In this document: piece by piece, positions 46,175-58,073 of the stretch
Numbering within the stretch: the stretch's first letter is position 1
How the letters are laid out: each line of letters begins with the position of its first letter
NCBI RefSeq assembly: GCF_021018895.1
Contig: NC_079384.1
Location: forward strand, 15,019,140-15,083,139
Direction of reading: 5' to 3'
Source of the DNA: Seriola aureovittata
Lineage: Eukaryota > Chordata > Actinopteri > Carangiformes > Carangidae
Length of the DNA stretch: 64,000 nucleotides
Notes under the pieces: model-generated
The model's input: only the letters and a program-made list of their open reading frames with translations
What the model was told of the DNA's origin: nothing
Database searches by the model: none
Translations under genes and position numbers: made by a program

Positions 46175-46200
46175 TGTGTGCGCGCGTGCGTGTGTGTGTT
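46138..46200. repeat. (GT)n microsatellite with CG-containing end
   Basis: GT to 46172, then ctgtgtgcgcgcgtgcgtgt. Confidence 0.95.
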
Positions 46201-48480
46201 TTTCTGCTTTTCTCGACTGTCTCATTTTGTTCTCCCATTTTGGCATATTGTTATTTAATGACACATGCAGGTGATGTCAAAATGCTTTTAAATGACTTTT
46301 TTTTTTCAGATTTAACAATCTTTACAGGGATGTTCAGTTATTTCTGTGGCTATGTATCAGATTTAGTCTTGAGCGCAGTCATTAGGAGTCAATAGTACTT
46401 TTCCATCAAGCTTCTAACTTTCAAGTTCTAAGTTTCAGTCATTTGGTTTAAAGATCAAAACTACAGTCCTGTCCTACAAACCCAGAACCAAACTTTGAAG
46501 TTTTCTGCAAGATTATTGGGAGTTTTACACTTAGATTCAGCTGACATATCTCAGTGAAAGATTCTTTACAGCAGCAGTATGTTCTTTAGATTGTGTGAAG
46601 TCCATTACTTTGATATATTGTACCACCTTGGAGTGTATTATCACACTTATACCCTTGCCACAAAACGTAGCAGGATTTGTGCATACATTTTATGCTTTTA
46701 TGGTTGAACATAATTGTCTATGTTAACAGGAAACTGATGTCATGGTAACAACATTGCACCCCCTCGCATCAGAGAATTTCATTAGTCTGCTGTTTTGTCG
46801 GTATAGGCTACAGCACCTCCTAGCATCAGTGGCCGGTTGTAAGACATTTAATTAAATGTTGCGTAAGTGAAGACACGCACAAGAGAGAGGATCAAGAATA
46901 TATTATTTAAGAACTGAAGTCATAAATATGCGAGCTATTAATTATCCACACGGCACCTAATCACTGAAGAAAATGTCAAAAGAACCAAAACAGTATTAAA
47001 TATGTCTAAAACAGACAGCAGCTACTGTAATCACTGAAGAAAATGCCAATGTAATCAGTTTAACAAGAAAAGTAAAGATGGGAGACTTGAACATTCACAT
47101 TACAAGCAAAATGTCCTTCTCGAAAGGTTTGCAGATTGCCCATCTGCTATAATGTTGTGGACATGTATAAAACTGATTGATTGGTTTGATTGTAATCCTG
47201 AAAGACTTCTTGAAGTCAATTTAGTAATTTAGTAACTTGTTTTTTGGTTGGTGAACCAAAAAAAAAGGGCCCAGAACAGACGCATGAGGTATCCCACAAG
47301 TCATTTTTGCAGTTGAGCATATGCAGGTAGGTTAATAACTTATTACAAGTACTACAGGATCACAGGATTAAGTTGATCAACTATATCAAATCCTGCACTG
47401 AAGAACTAAAACTGATGATTTCTCTGCTATAACATTATAGAAGTGAATAATTGATGACTTAGAATAGAGCTGGCTTGATGTAATATTAATAATTTTAATA
47501 ATATTTTTTTGTGTTCTTATTCAGGTCTCTTAGACCAAAGAGTGATTTTTGAAGTTAGTCTAATGTTATTAATAATGTTATGTCTACACATGACTTTGTA
47601 AGTACTGCTTCTATGATGGCGTGATTAAGACAGGCAGGGACAGCAGCAGTTGTTGATTAGAAGGGATGAGATATGTGGACCAATAGAATCGCATACTTCT
47701 GTTGGAAATCTTATGAGGAGTCAGTCAGGACAGAAGGAGGGCTTCATTTAAATCACAGTCTCAGCGAGGGGGTTTTGGTGGAAATCGAATCAAAAGACTC
47801 GAGAGAGAGAGAGTGAGAGAGAGAGAGACAGGCTTTCATCTCGACTGTTACATGTTGAGTTGGAAGGGTGATCTGCCTATGAATGTTTTGACACTTTGTT
47901 AACAAAATCTGAGGAAGTCGTGCTTGGCAAAGGCTCACTTTAAAAAAAAAAAAAAAATCCTTACAGTGTGTAGCACTGGTTCTACGAGAGATGATGAGGA
48001 TGTTGCTCAATAAGGTCAGTGAACTATTTACTTCGCTGTTGTAATATCTCATCAAATCTTTCAGACTTTCTCCATTCGTGTGCTGTGGTTTGACAGTCTC
48101 TCTTAAAGCTTTTTGAGTTTGAATGAACCAAGGTGAGGGAGGTTTGTCATATTGAAAGCGGCTATTGGACTACAAGCACAGAACAGGTTCTAATTCCTTC
48201 TATTATTGCATCAGTATTAAGGAAAGGCTCCGTTTCAGTAGCTGAGAATGTGAATCCTTTTGAGAAAGGTTTTGTCAACCTCATTTGGAGTCATGTGAAG
48301 AGTAAATGAATAATTACTTTACCAAAGTGTACTTAAAACCCACATTAATTTCTTGGCTTTGTTCCCTCACAATTACCTTCTTTCCTGCTTCCTCCTTCAC
48401 CCCCCACCTCTGTACTGCCTCCCCCTCCTCTCCTTTCTCTCTCTATATACTGTATCATCTGCCTTTTCTCTTTATAGCGG
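46201..48480. other. No gene recognised
   Basis: AT-rich sequence. The direct repeat taatcactgaagaaaatg occurs at about 46968 and 47030, 62 bases apart. An A-run lies at 47943-47957. A GA-rich tract lies at 47801-47828. No coding frame was recognised. Confidence 0.5.
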
Positions 48481-48610
48481 GATTAATTGCCCTTGAATGA
48501 TTTTATAATTGAGAGATGTCAGTGTCCCGGGTGATGGTGAGGCAAATGCAATAAGAGCCCTTGGAAGTCTTGAAATGAAAATAAAGGAAGGTGGCAGAGC
48601 GCCCTGTCAG
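48481..48610. promoter_or_regulatory. Candidate conserved non-coding stretch
   Basis: The sequence around gggattaattgcccttgaat, gattttataattgagag and gcaaatgcaataagagccc is non-repetitive, with ATTA and octamer-like words. Conservation is not testable here. Confidence 0.25.
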
Positions 48611-48780
48611 TCGGTGTTAATAGTAGGAGAGTGTGTGGGTTTGTGTGTTGTGCAGGTGTGTATGTTTGCCCACTGACAAATGCGCGGTAATTGTAAATGA
48701 ACTGATGAATGCGCACGCAAATACTTTATGAAATCCACACAGCTTTTGACTGAAATGTGTGTTGAGACTTGCAAGACAAA

Positions 48781-48830
<50 letters not shown>

Positions 48831-49640
48831 TATCCCTTACACAAGCTGTGCACATGAACAGATGTTCACTTGAAATGCATAATTTTCCTCATAAATAGTA
48901 CTTGTGAATGCTCTACACTTGGTGTTCAAACATGAATAATTGATGACACATTTATGGATATTAGGTCGAAGAAGTTCCTGAGATTCATGCAGATGTTTTG
49001 TTTGTTTGCATCCAATTACAGTCAGGCTTTTCTTATTTCTTTTAACACAGGTCGCGCTGACTCATTTCAACCTTGCTTTCTGATCAAGATTGGAATCTTG
49101 GCTCAGGCGTACTGCAGATTATCTGGGGGTGTGAGCAGGCTTGAGACTGCCACTGAGTCTGGCTGTTCGAGCCTGTGTGATTTGATCAGGCCCAGTCGGT
49201 CCGGCTGCGGCTGGGTATGGGGAAGATGGAGGCAGTGGAGAGCCTGCCAAAACGTGAAATCTGAGGAAAAACAACTGAAGTCTGGCAAAAACAAACAGAC
49301 GCTGACCACAAGGGCCAGATGCTCTACCCTTTATAAGTTGCTTTTCAATTCAGTTAAGAAGAGAAGGAAATGCTTTCGTCGGCCAACAAGGCAATTGCAC
49401 AGTGACTGAAGGGCATTCCGTGAGCCACAGTAACTCCAGTTTGAATCTGTGATTTGTAATGAAAATACATATGTTGATTATGAGCCATGAAGGAAAAAAT
49501 TAAGGACAAATTAGAAATGTATTTGCATTATTTTGTGTGTTAGTCTTTGGTTTAATGAGTGAATAGTGAGCCTGAACTTTTCTGAACTGGTCGACTTGCA
49601 TGATGTGATTCACTGTGACAAACTCACACACAAACAAAAG
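48611..49640. other. (CA)22 tract and unassigned DNA
   Basis: A CA microsatellite lies at 48784-48827. The 151-codon plus-strand frame at 48954-49409 has no recognisable domain and I treat it as chance. Confidence 0.55.
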
Positions 49641-50166
49641 CCCCTTTTCCACCAGTCAAAAAACCTGCTAAGACCCGCTAACATCGGGCTTTTGTCAGCA
49701 GTGGAAAATGGAACAATCAGCATTCACACTCGTGTCAAATGACTCAGGTATTTATCGGCTCCGGCTCCAATTAGCACTTCCTGCTGTGACGTCCTTCAGA
49801 GCACGAACACAGTAGACAGACCAGTCACCTGCCCAGCACGGTGCTGTTAAACCAGAGCTGCCGCGGCTACACTGCGCTCAGGGTTTAAAGGGTGAGCTGC
49901 AGCCTCGAAAAGAGTTTTAAAAACACACAATCCACCAACCCCGGGGATGACACGTGCCAGATCCATTTTACCAGTTAGCACGGCGGCCAGCAGCTCACTT
50001 TTCCTCTACCGCGTCATGTGTGTGCGTTCTCTGTAAGTGCATGTGATGACATTACTTTTTGCAGTTGTGTTTGTCCTCAGTCTGAACATGAAGGCAAACT
50101 CACCTGGCAGTGGAAAAGGGGTCACAGGGCTTTTGCTTATACCTGCTAAGTTTGGTGGAAAAAGGG
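49641..50166. mobile_element. hAT-like non-autonomous element (about 526 bp)
   Basis: The left end is ccccttttccaccagtcaaa. The right end in reverse complement is ccctttttccaccaaactta. Terminal repeats are about 14 bp, and both sides continue into cctgctaa words. Elements with CCCTTTTCCACCA ends are abundant in teleosts and are usually classed with hAT transposons. Flanking aaaag (left) and taaaag (right) may be remains of a target duplication, but a clean 8-bp duplication was not seen. The inside is GC-rich in the middle and carries no transposase. Confidence 0.7.
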
Positions 50167-50418
50167 TAAAAGAAACCATCTACACTCACTCTGTCTTGTT
50201 GATACTTTGTCAAGACTATCCAATCTTCTTTTTTGTTTTCTTTCTCTAGTCTCTGCTGTCCATGTGCATAAAACCACATGGGTCGTTTTATGTGAGGAGA
50301 AGAACCCAGCAGTGTGTGACTGCACTTTGAGGGCAATGTTTTTTAAACCCAGCTCGACATTTGGGCCCCGGAGGCCATCTTTAGTTTTACACCAGCGTAC
50401 TGTTTGAAGCTAAAAGCC
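50167..50418. other. No gene recognised
   Basis: Short unassigned interval between the hAT-like element and A runs. Confidence 0.5.
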
Positions 50419-50486
50419 AAAAAAAAAAAAAAAATGAAAAAAAAGGTGGTGAGCCACACTTCATAACAAAAAAAAAAAAAAAAAAA
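50419..50486. repeat. Two poly-A runs (A16 and A19)
   Basis: A16 at 50419-50434 and A19 at 50468-50486, about 33 bases apart. No retroposon body was recognised upstream. Confidence 0.9.
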
Positions 50487-50675
50487 TCTCCACTTAATGT
50501 GAAACCAAGGCTTCTGTGACCCCTCGTGTCTAAGAAGCATTAGCAATGCCAGTGGGTTGAATGAAGCAGTGGCATATCCAGAGCTCTTTAGCCTTCTTTT
50601 GCGTGTTTCCAAAGAGCCAAGTGGTTTTTTTTGTTATTTTTTTGAGGCCAAAAAAAAGAGCAATCGCAAACCTTT

Positions 50676-50679
<4 letters not shown>

Positions 50680-50722
<43 letters not shown>

Positions 50723-50727
50723 GTGTG
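50680..50727. repeat. (GT)n microsatellite
   Basis: GT tract with one GC interruption near 50718. Confidence 0.95.
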
Positions 50728-52436
50728 GGAAGAGAGAGCAAAGTCTGCCTTTTTGTGGAGACCCAGTTGAAAATGGTATACATGAGCAGCCTTAATAAAA
50801 ATAGGAGTGATGGGATCAATAAAGCCGGATTGCCACCATGAGGGGAGCTGGCAGAGTGCTTCATTGGCTGGGTTTTAACAGAGAAACTGAGCTAAGTAGA
50901 GGCCTGCTTTACAGGCCAAGCTGTTCCAATTACTCTCTGATAGACTAGTGCTCCAGACCTGACCACAGATCACACTGTTAAGATGAATACTGAAATTGTG
51001 CCGCGTCCAATGTGGCAAAGAGGCTGGAATATTTGCAGAAAAAACACAGGTAATTCATAGAAGTTAACTTAATGTTGTTGGGGGCTTCTCTTAGCAGAAT
51101 TGTTTCCTTATTATCTGCATGGCCAGCCCTAATGCAATGCAATCACTCCGGCTGACAGTGAAAATTAAAAACCGTGGTGCATGCATTATGTATAAGGAAA
51201 AAGGAAACAGGGTGTTTTTATTTTACCTGGGATGTTTGGATCTGGAAGGAGAAATGTGGAGTGTTTTTTTTTTTGTTTTTTTTTACCTGAAAGAACAAAA
51301 CATGCCCTAAAGTATTAAGGTAAAGACCTGCATAACATTTTTTGAAATAAATATGACTGTACAGTAGGATAAAGTGTAAGTAATAACTTGACATTTTAAG
51401 AAAATGCGAGTACAAATGGACGCAAACGTGTCAGATGCGGTTCACTCTGACTCCGGTTAGTGGGAATAGATGAACAGCGAAATATCTGATAGCATTTGTC
51501 AGAGCATCTGAGCAGAGATAACGTATCTGGAACACAGCTCACCTCTCACTTCCCCTCTTTCTCAATAGCTAAAAATTGAAAAAGCCTTATTTAGAGCTGT
51601 CAGTGGTTTCTGATCATGCACTTTCTCTGAGTTTCTGCAGATCTTCTCCTCCCCTCTGTTCCCCCCATCCTCATCTCTTTCCCCTCACATCCAGGCCCTC
51701 ATTTCCCTATTTTGTCTCTTAAGCTTTCACTTGTTCTGTTTTTTTTTTGTTTTTTTTACTGGCTCTCAATCCATGGGTGATGATAGTTGTGAAGTATGGG
51801 TTGGGCTTGTTCTTCAGTTTACAGAGCATGAGTCTTTCTGAAAGCTGACAAGATGAAAGAACCATTTTCTTCCCCCTTTGTATGCTCTTCAGCTCATCAT
51901 TCTCTAGCTCTCTCTACCCTCTCCCCGCTTCTTTCTCATCTTCAATTATTGTCCTTTGGATTTTTATTCTCCCACCCCCCTCCCTCTCCTTTTTCCCCCC
52001 TCAGCTAATGGAACTATAATGGAACCATAAGTCTAGAGAGGTGGGTTGTTTAGCAAAGGGCAGTGCAAGCTCCAGTCAGTCAGAAGGAATTCAGCAGCCC
52101 CCTGTTGCTTGCTAATAACCCTCACATGGCCATATAATGCACAGCAGATGCTATAGAAGCACTTTGATTTTCAGAATCAAATTCTTTTAAATGTATTATT
52201 AAAGTAATTAAATTGTTTTTTTTTTCTCTAAAGAAAACAGCAACAATATGGTTCATATGCTTGATGCTTTTAATTCATGATGCCAATAACAGAGTGGAGC
52301 CTGTTGAGGTGTAGATGATGCTACATTCAGATGTGATGCAATCTGGTTACATACAAGCCTCAAATATCCAACGCTCAAATATGATTGAAGATAATGTGAG
52401 CTGTCATATTCTTGCAGTTGCAATATTATCACTTTG
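50728..52436. other. No gene recognised
   Basis: Pyrimidine-rich stretches lie at 51630-51760 and 51880-52010. No frame of interest was seen. Confidence 0.5.
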
Positions 52437-52568
52437 CATTGCTGCTGCTCACTGTGTCGCTGCTATAAACATTGCTGCTACTCCCTATAAAACCACTACA
52501 ATTATTGATACTGCTCACTATGTTCCCACTATGGTCATTGCTGCTGCTCATTATGTGAAGGAGCTTTA
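52437..52568 (+). repeat. 33-bp minisatellite, four diverged units, in an open frame
   Basis: Units start at 52437, 52470, 52503 and 52536, exactly 33 bases apart, each with a core near cattgctgctgctcactatg. The whole array lies inside an 84-codon frame (52315-52569), where it reads as 11-residue units such as IAAAHCVAAIN and IDTAHYVPTMV. The frame is kept because the unit length is a multiple of three. There is no other sign of a gene. Confidence 0.8.
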
Positions 52569-53405
52569 GGACTGCCAGCAGTTACTGCTGTGTCTGCTGC
52601 CTGGCGATGTGCAGTACTTGTTCTGTGTTTTGAATAGCGACTCCCCAATCGTGGCTACCAGCCACCTCCGATCCTGCTAGCACCTCCATACACTCCAGAC
52701 CACCGCTATCCACCTTCCCTAATGGCATCATAGAGCTTGGTTGTAGTGTAAAATAGAGGAATGGTTAGCAACATGACATGATAAGCAATGTTTACTGGCT
52801 CAGATGCAAACTTTGAATGTGAGTTTTCTCCAAAACTGTTTGGTTTTTGATTCCCTTGTTGATATGTTAGTTCAGGTTCAGTGCCAGTGAACAGGTGTGT
52901 AATTCAGGGCAAATAACCAAATCATTTTTCAAAAAAAAAAAAAAGGAAGAAACATTCCTTCCTAACAAGACCAAAATAGAAAATGATACATCTCAAACTT
53001 TTAACAGATCAATAACCTGGAGCCAGAGCTTTCCACGAATACATCTCTTATAGTATAAAATCTATTTCGCATGCAAAGTCATAGTAAACAGAATTTACAG
53101 TGTCCCGAACATACTGATACTGTTCATTAAACATTATTTATTCATCATGCATCTTCCCTTTGTCATCAGAGCTGTCTGCTCCCTCTGCTCAGTCACTGTG
53201 CTGTAAATGCATTGTTGCAGAAAGGGATGTGGTCGGACTCTACACATTCTTAACATCTCTTTGATTGAGTTGTATTATATTACAATGTGAAGAAGAAAAC
53301 CTTGTTAATTTACCTCAGTGTCTATTCTAACTTTATTTCTCTCTTTCTTTTTTTCCCCCCGGTGCGGTTCATCCTAAATGGTTGCAAATAAAGGTAAGAG
53401 ACCTT
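52569..53405. other. No gene recognised
   Basis: Non-coding; an A14 run lies near 52932. Confidence 0.5.
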
Positions 53406-53417
53406 TATATATATATA

Positions 53418-53475
<58 letters not shown>
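53406..53475. repeat. (TA)n tract, about 34 units
   Basis: Long TA repeat with one extra T at 53421. Self-complementary, so it can form a cruciform or hairpin. It encodes the Ile-Tyr runs in the frames crossing it. Confidence 0.95.
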
Positions 53476-53477
<2 letters not shown>

Positions 53478-55139
53478 GCATGCATTTTTTGTGTCGTGCG
53501 CCTGAGCAGAAATTTACAAGTAGCTGTGGGGACTTACAAAGGCCTCTTTGGATAATTACTTTAAGAAAGCAATTAGCAAAACCTTTAAATTGGAAAGCAA
53601 GTAAACAACCTTGTGGCATATATCAAAGTAAATGAAGGGATATTTAGAATATTGTAAACATCTACAGAGGACTATAGCTGTGTTCTTCTCCCTGGATTTA
53701 ACAGGTTAACTCTTTCATGATGGGGAGTTTAGAGAAAATGAGAAAAGAATCTAAGAGGGTGAATGGATTGCACTGCTTTTGGCATGTTTTACTACAGAAT
53801 GATGAAGAATAGTCCACAGCGGAGAGATTAAATTTTTCATATCAACCACTTGCTGATTCTTTTTTTGTTATGAAGCACTGGTTCTGCTTTGCAGGAAGAC
53901 CGTGGGGGTGCTGTCAGCAAAAGGGAACCCTTACTTTGTCTGTTGACATTTCTCTCCAGCTGTTAGCTCGACACTAATGATAGCAGAGAAAATCAAGATT
54001 TGATTTCTTTTTTTTTTTTCTTTTTTTTTTTAACAAGGATTAAATCAAAACTCAAAACAAACTGATGCACTAAATTTAAAGAGATGTAGCAATTATTTTT
54101 TACAACTGTTGAAACATTTTCTTGTGGTATGCACATTCTTATAGATGCCTGCATCAATTACTGTGACTATACAGGAAAATCCAACTGTTGTTTGGAGAAA
54201 AAAAACAAATGCTGTGGATTCCTTTTGGTTTCCCAGTGTCATGCTGATGAAAGAGGACCCCACAGTAATGTTAGCTGACCCACAGCAATTACAGAACAAG
54301 AAGCAGCACCTTTCAGTTACCTCCAGTCTAATAAGAACAGTATATCTCTGTATGATGTGAGCGCAGTCACACCGGATATGTCTTTTTTCACTTCTTTTCT
54401 TTTGTCTTCTCTTCATTCTTTCTCCCCATTCTCTCTGGATATCGTATGGTTTAGGTTTAACATTGACAGGCTTCTCACATGTCTCTATCAAACCTTGGGC
54501 ATCTTCATTGTTATACAAGGCAACCGTTAAAGATGTTTTTTTCCTTTAGAAAACATTACTTTAAACTAAAAGCTTTTTGTTAACCTTAAAACCCGGTCTT
54601 TGCTCTGGTTAGATGCATTGCTGGTTTATCTGTTTCCACCATTATCTCTAAAGTATTTATTCACGTCCTTGGCGGCAGGTTTTTTTTTTACTGCTGATCC
54701 CATAAAAGATGTTTTGAGCAATTAGCTTCAACATATTTTTTTTTCAGGCTTTCAGATGACTTCTCCCCATACCTACTTATTATATTTAGCTCATTCCAGT
54801 CTCAGCCTGGCAAATGTGTTAGACCGGCGTTCCCCCTCTAGCCCCTGCCAGCTCGAATAGGCCATGCGACGATGACTAGACCCGGCGCTGGCTCCGTAAT
54901 CCTTCACTCTGTCTTCTTCCTTATGCTGTTATGAGTGGAAATGAAAGTTACAGCCCTGGGGTTGATCACAGTATGCAGAGACTCGCATTTAGCCGTGAGT
55001 CAGTACAGGCTGGGCTTTAATAAAGCCTTGCAAACAAGATGAGTGGGCGGCCAGGCTTTGAGGATAAGCCCCCCCATGCAGGCAAGGACGATCTGTCGCT
55101 GCACTGCCAGAGACAATAAGTCACTCTGGCACAATAAGA
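53476..55139. other. No gene recognised
   Basis: T-rich tracts lie at 54009-54031. The paired frames at 54093-54518 (minus) and 54145-54360 (plus) resemble nothing known. Confidence 0.5.
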
Positions 55140-55290
55140 GAAGGGTCTCCAGCTCTCGATGAGGCATTCCATATGGGATGAATAGCATCTCTAATGACCA
55201 CCCCTCTGCTTATTACCGCTCTGATTACGAGCCATTTGTTTGCTTTATCATGGCCCTAAACCTCAGGGGATTTAATGAGTGTTGGGATGT
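55140..55290. promoter_or_regulatory. Candidate conserved non-coding element
   Basis: Contains gcattccatatgggatgaat, gcttattaccgctctgatta and ccatttgtttgctttatc in non-repetitive sequence, with no convincing frame. An E-box-like CATATG and ATTA words are present. Regulatory role is inferred only. Confidence 0.3.
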
Positions 55291-55870
55291 AAAACCGTCT
55301 CCCCCAAGGATAGGAAGGTCACAGGGATTGTTTGATGAGGGTGTTCTTTTTTTTTTTTTTTTTTTTCTCTTTTTCTTTTTTTTTTTACTCATTCCTCTTC
55401 GCTGTTTGTGAGTTTATACTCATCATACTCTTAACTACTGTCAGAATTATTCATGGCCTCTGCTGGGATGACAGTGCAAGTTGGGTTTTGTAAAACCAGC
55501 AGAGAAGAAAACATGGATGAATATGTTTTTTTTAGATGTGGGAAGCTTCAGGGATGATGAAGGGTTTTCGGGTGAAGTGGTTTAGCTGATGATGAAAATG
55601 AGGCCTGGGACAAAGAAAAAGGATGATCATACAGAAATAGACTCCCTAAAACGGCAGAATGAGCTGTATTGTTGTGGCTGTCAAGGGTATACTAGTGTAA
55701 TTGTTCTCATTATAGCACCATCATGACTTGTATTGTTATTATGTCTGACTGCATCAGTTTGCCATTTCCTCTTCATCTTTCGCTGCAGTCTCAGCGGGCT
55801 TCATTATCAATAATTAAGAAATGGCAGGCACACCCGCGTCTGTTGCAGCCACCTGACGGGCTGCACACAT

Positions 55871-55937
<67 letters not shown>

Positions 55938-56079
55938 TACGTGACGAAGCAGAGGAATGGCATGAGGCTTGGGCGGCCTTCATAGCTCTCCATTCTCCAT
56001 TAACCTTTCGGTAAGACTCACAAGGCAGCTGGTGAAATGCAGTAAATAATGAGTGCGAGTCCAGTCTAGAATTAGTCTA
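55291..56079. other. T-rich tract, (CA)28 and unassigned DNA
   Basis: A T-rich stretch at 55348-55386 (T19 followed by mixed T/C) and a CA microsatellite at 55880-55935 preceded by catgcatgcgcgc. Nothing else was recognised. Confidence 0.7.
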
Positions 56080-56335
56080 TGAGTAATTAATGTTTGTTTG
56101 GTCGCACCCATCTCCAAAGAATCAGCAGATAATTTGCACTTGCCGTGTTTGCCACCTGCAGGTCAAACAATATGGCTGACATTTGGGTTGATGCATTCGT
56201 CAAGCAATCTCCTGCGGGGATTAGGCCGCACATCCAGGCCTGATTATCAGTCGTCAAAGTTCCATTACGGCCGCGTGTTGCAAATAATAACTTGGAGGAC
56301 CCGCATGCTAATTGTAGGAAAATCACAGCACTGAC
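56080..56335. promoter_or_regulatory. Candidate conserved non-coding element
   Basis: Among the best non-repetitive stretches in the window. Words include atgagtaattaatgtttg, gcagataatttgcacttgcc, cacctgcaggtcaaac, ctgattatcagtcgtc and gttgcaaataataac. CACCTG is an E-box and TAATTAAT a homeodomain-type site. Both strands have 78-79 codon frames, but neither resembles a protein family. Conservation cannot be assessed here. Confidence 0.35.
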
Positions 56336-56983
56336 ATAAGATACAGTAATATCAAGGATTCAGAACTCAAATACACAGTTTGCAGCTTCCCCTTGAGTGT
56401 GTTTAGGGTCCAAATCAAGTCATGACTACAGTTAAGTTTTGTCTTGAGCTCCTGGTTCTATAAAGTTCATGGTGAACCCTCTTGACTGGCTCCTTGGCTC
56501 CACTCATTAAAATGACTAATTGATTATGGGCCAAGACCACGGCCAAAGAGGCAGTGTATCAATTATTAAGCTGCATTAATAGATTAAACTGGAAGAATGT
56601 GCCGAGCATTTAACTACGGTAACCCACTGAAAGTGGAAGCAATTATGAAGTACCTCTTTGACCACTCAACAAAAAAAAAAAATCTCTTTGTAGTGAAACC
56701 AGTGCTCCAGCCTTTCTCCCTATGGGCTACGGGTCTGACCCCGCTAATGGCATTCAACATAATTAACAACACTGGTCCAGATTTTCCCCCTTTTATGTGT
56801 CTTAATTGATATTTGCTTGTCTGATGATGACAGGCAAAAGGTTGGAGAGAATGGGCAGGGCAGGGCCCACCCAAACATCTTTCTCGCCACATTGAAGCAC
56901 CATAGTCACCCATCTAATAGATGAAATTATTAATATTGTCAGGCTTAATGCTTGATCTTTTGGTGGTTTTTAAAGACAAAGTA
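56336..56983. other. No gene recognised; possible conserved part at 56490-56620
   Basis: The stretch around attaaaatgactaattgatt and gtatcaattattaagctgc has clustered ATTA words. An A13 run lies near 56672. No coding frame was supported. Confidence 0.4.
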
Positions 56984-57267
56984 TTGGGGTGGAAGTAACG
57001 AATTACATTTACTTTCGTATCTGTTACAAAGTTGTTTTTTGTGCACTGTCGAGGTTGTTATTAAGTAAACAGAAAAGTCACATGATGAGGTTATGAGTAA
57101 CTGTGAGAATGCTACAAATGAAAGAGCCATTTCGGCTGTGGTGTGATTTCTGCTTAGTTTTATCACGTTATTGTTATCACCATATCCCCCCCCCCCTCCA
57201 CCTTTTAAAACTGACGTACTTTGTACTTGTACTTGAGTATAATTTTCCAGTACTCTTTCCACCCCTG
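56984..57267. mobile_element. hAT-like MITE with GGGGTGGAA ends (284 bp)
   Basis: The left end is ttggggtggaagtaacgaat. The right end in reverse complement is caggggtggaaagagtactg. Near the right end, tactttgtacttgtacttga and gagtataattttccagtact are the hallmark words of a well-known teleost element family whose ends read CAGGGGTGGAAAGTA. The left CA is mutated. A C run (about 57186-57197) interrupts the inside. Non-autonomous; no 8-bp target duplication was seen. Confidence 0.75.
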
Positions 57268-57529
57268 GATCCAGGCCACCGCCTCCAAAGCACGATGAAG
57301 GTGACTGATGAGAGTTCTTGCATTTTCACAAACTTGACTGCACATTTATCATGAATAAAGTCAACACAAGTCAGAAGATTGGGTCCCACAGAGGAATATG
57401 TTAAGGCTATAATTTAACATCACTGGCACTTAGACCTTTGTGTAGCCTCTATGGTAGAGCAGGACTCCAGAGTGAGAAGGAAATGCTGGGTATAACCACA
57501 ACTTTTGCAGGTGCGGGAAAACGAGCAGG
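57268..57529. other. No gene recognised
   Basis: Short unassigned interval. Confidence 0.5.
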
Positions 57530-58045
57530 TCTCTTATGACAAATGGCACGTCAGTCAGTTGGGCAGCCTATTGATTGGGCGGCCTCTGGCTGCGATTTAT
57601 GCCTGCCATTCCTCTCCCATTTGAAGGGGGAGGTGTCAGGGAGTGACAGAGTTATGTACAAGTCCTCCACATGATTGGTGACCCCAAGGTGGGCTCCTTA
57701 CCAAACCTCCAGTCTATCCTCTCGCAAAAAAAAAAAAAAAAGCTACGCCGGGAGGAGGTGGCGTTTCGATGTGAAATGATGGAGAGGCATATACTGCGCC
57801 GCACTGTAGGGCAAAAACAGCATGAGTATAATAACCCTCTCAACTCTGATTAGGATGAAACTTCTATTTGCCTCGCCATTGCCTTGATTAAATCTCACGT
57901 CTTAACACGGGCCCCTGTGGCATTGCGATGCAGAGGTACAGGATTGAAATGAAAGTTTGCCATTTCTCAGCCATGATTGCTTTATTGAACCTGGCAATGA
58001 TGACCATCAGCAGGCGCGCGTGAGTTTGCTACTGTCACTTACAAA
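57530..58045. promoter_or_regulatory. Candidate conserved non-coding block
   Basis: Non-repetitive except for an A16 run at 57726-57741. Words include ccattgccttgattaaatc, attgattgggcggcctctgg and gccatgattgctttattgaa. The sequence is balanced in composition and without a reading frame. The A run between the two halves may be a later insertion or expansion. Function is inferred only. Confidence 0.3.
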
Positions 58046-58048
58046 ATG

Positions 58049-58073
58049 AAAATAAATAAATAAATAAATAAAA
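58049..58073. repeat. (AAAT)6 tetranucleotide repeat
   Basis: Perfect AAAT/AATA units. Confidence 0.93.

Noticed and set aside
48954..49409. 151-codon plus-strand open frame
   Set aside because: No recognisable protein family and no supporting context; consistent with chance in vertebrate non-coding DNA.
53340..53405. Pyrimidine tract followed by aataaaggtaagag, resembling a short exon with a strong donor
   Set aside because: All three frames after the nearest AG acceptor contain stop codons before the donor.
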